A stretch of DNA of 8,042 nt from Acidobacteriota bacterium (lineage in GTDB: Bacteria; Acidobacteriota; UBA4820; DSQY01). Positions 5,615-8,042 of the stretch are shown piece by piece (position 1 is the stretch's first letter; every line of letters starts with the position of its first letter). Under the pieces are notes generated by a model. The model was not told the origin of the DNA, searched no databases, and saw only the letters and a list, made by a program, of their open reading frames with translations. Position numbers and translations under genes: made by a program. The stretch lies in contig JAEMPZ010000132.1 of NCBI GenBank assembly GCA_022759065.1, forward strand, positions 1 through 8,042, in the 5' to 3' direction.

Positions 5615-6172
5615 ATGGAAGATGCAGTGCGTGCCATTTTGGCGGCCCTTGGAGAAAATCCGGACCGGCCAGGGCTGGAGCGAACGCCCGAGCGCGTCGC
5701 GGAAAGCCTTCGAGATCTGACTCGCGGAAGCAGGGAATCGTTGCAGGAGATCCTCGCCGGGGCGACATTCGAGGATCCTTCCAGGGCGATGGTTTTAGTC
5801 CGTGACACGCCTTTTTACAGCTTGTGCGAGCACCACCTCCTCCCCTTCTTCGGGAGGGTCCACGTGGCTTACGTCCCCAACGGCCATGTCATAGGCCTTT
5901 CGAAGATACCAAGGGTAATCGAGCACTTTGCCCGGCGCCTGCAGGTTCAGGAAAGGATGACGGAGGAAGTTGCCCAGACGCTCTGGACGACGCTTAAGCC
6001 GACGGGATTGGGCGTAGTCGTCGAAGCCACCCACCTTTGCATGGTGATGCGTGGCGTGCAGAAGCAGGGAAGCGTGGCGGTTACCTCCGCGCTCCGCGGC
6101 AGCTTCCTGTCCGATCCGAGGGCTCGCACCGAATTTCTCACCCTTGCCGGCGTGCCGGGCCGCGCGCCGTAA
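5615..6172 (+). CDS. folE: GTP cyclohydrolase I (FolE, type IA)
   Basis: Converts GTP to 7,8-dihydroneopterin triphosphate and formate, the first step of tetrahydrofolate and other pterin synthesis; the enzyme acts in the cytoplasm as a zinc-dependent homodecamer. The 185 residues match the family: GENPDRPGLERTPERV (14-29), the zinc and catalytic motif SLCEHHLLPFFG (C71, H73, H74), IGLSKIPRVIEHFARRLQVQERMTEEVA (93-120) and HLCMVMRGVQK (C142, the third zinc ligand). The spacing C71-H74-C142 equals that of the E. coli enzyme. All key residues are present. GGAGG at 5605-5609, 5 nt ahead, supports ATG 5615; a TTG at 5603 overlaps that site. It is divergent from fmdB and convergent with lolA, with only 16 bp between their stops. 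Confidence 0.97.
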   Translation: MEDAVRAILAALGENPDRPGLERTPERVAESLRDLTRGSRESLQEILAGATFEDPSRAMVLVRDTPFYSLCEHHLLPFFGRVHVAYVPNGHVIGLSKIPRVIEHFARRLQVQERMTEEVAQTLWTTLKPTGLGVVVEATHLCMVMRGVQKQGSVAVTSALRGSFLSDPRARTEFLTLAGVPGRAP

Positions 6173-6188
6173 AACCGGCCCAAAGCGG

Positions 6189-6860
6189 TCAGGAAGCCCC
6201 TCCCTGGATGACCTCAACGCCTTTGGGCGGCTGAAACTGGAAGAGCGCCGGGTCAAGGGCTGTTCCCGTCTTGATATTGCTCAGTTCCAGCGAAATTGAA
6301 TTCCCCAGGGCATCCTTGTACGCCACCCTGTCAACAAGGCTCGTTTTCTCATTGAGCCGGACTTCAAGGTCCTGGACGCCGGCCAGCGCTTCCTTCAGCG
6401 CCAGCTTGAGCGTCACGCTCCCATCGGATTCCGCCGCGCTTTCGCAGGAGAATTCCTTGGCCACGTCAACCTTGCCCAAAAGCAGCCTCAGCGTAACAGG
6501 CGCCAAAGGCCCCGTATCCAGTGGCTGCACGAACACCTGGCGCTCTTCGGGAATGTAAAGATAGGTTTTCCTTCCGTCGCTGACGGCGAGCTTGCCGGCG
6601 GGGCGGTCGTATTGCCAGCGCATCCTGCCTCCTTGCGCCAGAAAGAGCGTGCCCGATTCTGTCTCGCGCTGGTTGAGCGCTTTGGCGTCAAGCGTTTGCT
6701 GGAAGCTGGCCGTCATGGCCCCAAGCGCCAGGTATGCTTTGGCCAGCATTGTCATCCCCCGCCCGCATTCATCGGCGGCGGCGGGCGTTTCGGTCCCAAA
6801 GGGCCTCTGGAGGAGTAGCAGCGACAGAAGCGCGAACGCTACAGCAGACCTGATTTTCAT
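6189..6860 (-). CDS. lolA: Outer-membrane lipoprotein carrier LolA-family protein
   Basis: LolA shuttles lipoproteins from the LolCDE complex in the inner membrane across the periplasm to the outer membrane. The 223-residue product has a signal peptide (n-region MKIR, hydrophobic core 6-17, likely cleavage near AAA|D at 27-30). The family pattern follows: a helix with MTASFQQTL (49-57), then ESGTLFLAQGGRMRWQYDRP (68-87), LYIPEERQVFVQPL (101-114) and a late ALDPALFQFQPPKGVEVI (201-218). Length fits LolA. The ATG at 6860 is preceded by GGGAGG four bases upstream; a TTG at 6872 overlaps this site and is rejected. It lies 15 bp downstream of a secreted unknown protein, in the same operon. C32 and C139 remain after signal cleavage. 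A LolA-like paralogue with another lipid cargo cannot be excluded. Confidence 0.85.
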   Translation of the reverse strand: MKIRSAVAFALLSLLLLQRPFGTETPAAADECGRGMTMLAKAYLALGAMTASFQQTLDAKALNQRETESGTLFLAQGGRMRWQYDRPAGKLAVSDGRKTYLYIPEERQVFVQPLDTGPLAPVTLRLLLGKVDVAKEFSCESAAESDGSVTLKLALKEALAGVQDLEVRLNEKTSLVDRVAYKDALGNSISLELSNIKTGTALDPALFQFQPPKGVEVIQGGAS

Positions 6861-6875
6861 CGAGCCTCCCAAAAG

Positions 6876-8000
6876 TTACTTGGCAACGTTCCACAAGGGG
6901 ACGATCCAGGCGACGTACCCCTGCGCCCCCCCATCGCGCTCGCGGGTCAGGTAGATAGGGACAGCCTCTCCGGCAAGCGCCTCTTTTTCGGTAGTAACGT
7001 CCATGACCTCCCCCAACTTGCCGGTGACGGGGTCGAGCATCCGCCCTTCCATGTGGATTCTTAGCCGCAATCCGCCTTTCGACACCTGAAGCGGGGTGAT
7101 GTCGAGCTTGTAGTATTCGATGTCCCAAACGATTGACCTTGCCGGAGGTGGAGGCGCCTGCTGATTTTTCGGCGGGGAGGGAAGGCGGTCATCCTTCTTC
7201 TGATGCTTTTTCTTGCCGTTATCCTTCTCCGGCTGGATATTTATCGTGAACCCCTGCCCTGCCTGCACCGTGGGCGAGCCCTTCGTGGTATCGAGCACGG
7301 GAAGGTCGTCCAGCACGATATCGCCCTGCCGTCCTTCCACCCACCTCGGAACCTTGCGGCTGTAGTCGTGCGAGACCTCCTTGCCATCCAGCGATTGAAG
7401 CTGAAGGGACTCGATCTCCGAACGGTTGGCCCCTGCCCACTGTTCCACCCTCAGGCCGAAAAGGATGGGAGGCCATTCCGCCGGGCCTTTGGGAGCTGCA
7501 ACGATGAAGGCGCTGACGGAGAGAACCACGCGCACGCCAGTGGGCTGGTCGGCGTAGACCTCCATTATCTGCTCGCCTGGGTGAGAAAAGGCAAAGTCCT
7601 TGGCCCGGCTGTCAACGCTTCCACCTGTTGGCGTCGCCTCGGACAGAACAAAGCAGTGCAAAAGGCCCGCTTCATCCCTGGAGGGCGTGGCGGCAACGCG
7701 GAGGGAGATGTTTGACTTCCTGCCACGGGTCGCGTTTTCGATGTCTATGGAGCGCTCCAGGCGGCCCGGCCGTCCCAGGGGAAGGGAGGCCCCGAAAGAG
7801 CCCACTTCACTCACCGGCTGCCCCTCGCCGGTTGTCAGCAGCTTAAGGTTGACTTGAACAAAGACCGGTTCCGGGGATTGAGCCCCGGCCTGCACGGCTG
7901 GAGTTTGCGCAGGCGGTGATTGGGGTACGCCCTGTGCCTGGGCGGCAAGAGAAAAGGCCGCCAGGAGAAACGCGAAATTTAATGCCTGCTTTCCAACCAT
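6876..8000 (-). CDS. Secreted protein of unknown function, operon partner of lolA
   Basis: I do not recognise this 374-residue protein. It has a clear signal peptide (MVGKQ, hydrophobic core about 7-20, likely cleavage AQA|Q at 22-23) and no lipobox, so it is probably periplasmic or outside the cell. A Pro/Gln/Ala linker (about 24-46) is followed by a beta-rich region (46-256). A Lys-then-Pro-rich linker follows (about 257-288, with KKKHQKKDD and APPPPAR), then a second beta-rich region (289-374) ending in GYVAWIVPLWNVAK. There is one Cys (C116). No membrane segment follows the signal peptide. The ATG at 8000 is chosen over the TTG just before it. The stop is 15 bp from the lolA ATG, so the two are co-transcribed; a link to envelope or lipoprotein biology is inference only. 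Confidence 0.8.
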   Translation of the reverse strand: MVGKQALNFAFLLAAFSLAAQAQGVPQSPPAQTPAVQAGAQSPEPVFVQVNLKLLTTGEGQPVSEVGSFGASLPLGRPGRLERSIDIENATRGRKSNISLRVAATPSRDEAGLLHCFVLSEATPTGGSVDSRAKDFAFSHPGEQIMEVYADQPTGVRVVLSVSAFIVAAPKGPAEWPPILFGLRVEQWAGANRSEIESLQLQSLDGKEVSHDYSRKVPRWVEGRQGDIVLDDLPVLDTTKGSPTVQAGQGFTINIQPEKDNGKKKHQKKDDRLPSPPKNQQAPPPPARSIVWDIEYYKLDITPLQVSKGGLRLRIHMEGRMLDPVTGKLGEVMDVTTEKEALAGEAVPIYLTRERDGGAQGYVAWIVPLWNVAK

Positions 8001-8009
8001 CAAGACCTA

Positions 8010-8038
8010 AGCATAAGCAACCTTCGCGCAGAGGTCAA
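8010..8038 (-). promoter_or_regulatory. Possible promoter of the unknown protein-lolA operon
   Basis: On the minus strand, TTGACC (8033-8038) and TATGCT (8010-8015) are 17 bp apart, five of six and four of six matches to consensus. Transcription would start near 8003, leaving a leader of only a few nt before the ATG at 8000. The boxes are fair, but the spacing to the start codon is unusually short. Confidence 0.45.
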
Positions 8039-8042
8039 GCCG

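Noticed and set aside
5795..6256. A 153-residue open frame on the minus strand over folE
   Set aside because: It overlaps a clear GTP cyclohydrolase I with all zinc ligands; the reverse frame shows no motif.
7203..7715. A 170-residue plus-strand open frame inside the secreted unknown gene
   Set aside because: The minus-strand frame has a signal peptide, a good operon layout and full length. The plus frame lacks a ribosome site and domain signal.

Overview
The window comes from a Gram-negative bacterium of fairly high GC content. Four things show this: an outer-membrane beta-barrel C-terminus, a LolA-type lipoprotein carrier, a DsbD-type inner-membrane reductant conduit, and N-terminal signal peptides. 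No marker here fixes the phylum. Genes are closely packed, and no transposase, phage gene, tRNA, rRNA or CRISPR array was seen.

Layout: (1) 2-508, the 3' end of an outer-membrane barrel gene, followed by two intrinsic terminator hairpins (508-543 and 551-586). (2) A sigma70-type promoter, whose -35 box lies in the second hairpin, leads into a two-gene operon: a class IV PLP aminotransferase (641-1531) and a dsbD-like gene (1531-3402), overlapping as TGATG. (3) A convergent gap contains repeat element A: 7-bp tandem units facing inverted 7-bp units (3407-3508). (4) On the minus strand lies a TrmA/RlmD-family RNA m5U methyltransferase (3520-4926). (5) A 327-bp non-coding stretch (4927-5253) holds repeat element B (8-bp units, inverted, 4933-5048) and several more hairpins. 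(6) fmdB (minus) and folE (plus) diverge from a compact promoter region. (7) On the minus strand, a secreted protein of unknown function and lolA form an operon running towards folE.

Most genes are housekeeping or envelope functions: periplasmic thiol reduction (DsbD), lipoprotein trafficking (LolA), RNA modification (RlmD-like) and tetrahydrofolate/pterin entry (FolE). They do not form one pathway. The aminotransferase could be a 4-amino-4-deoxychorismate lyase, which would link it to the same folate pathway as FolE, but this is not established.

The most unusual content is the pair of repeat elements that bracket the RNA methyltransferase. Both have one design: a tandem array of GTGA-containing short units, a small core, then an inverted array. 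The unit length differs (7 versus 8 bp) and so does the unit sequence. Element B forms a better stem in the minus-strand RNA than in the plus-strand RNA, and it ends 6 nt before the methyltransferase start codon, which has no visible Shine-Dalgarno. The dsbD gene next to element A looks truncated in its C-terminal thioredoxin domain. These are the leads most worth following.
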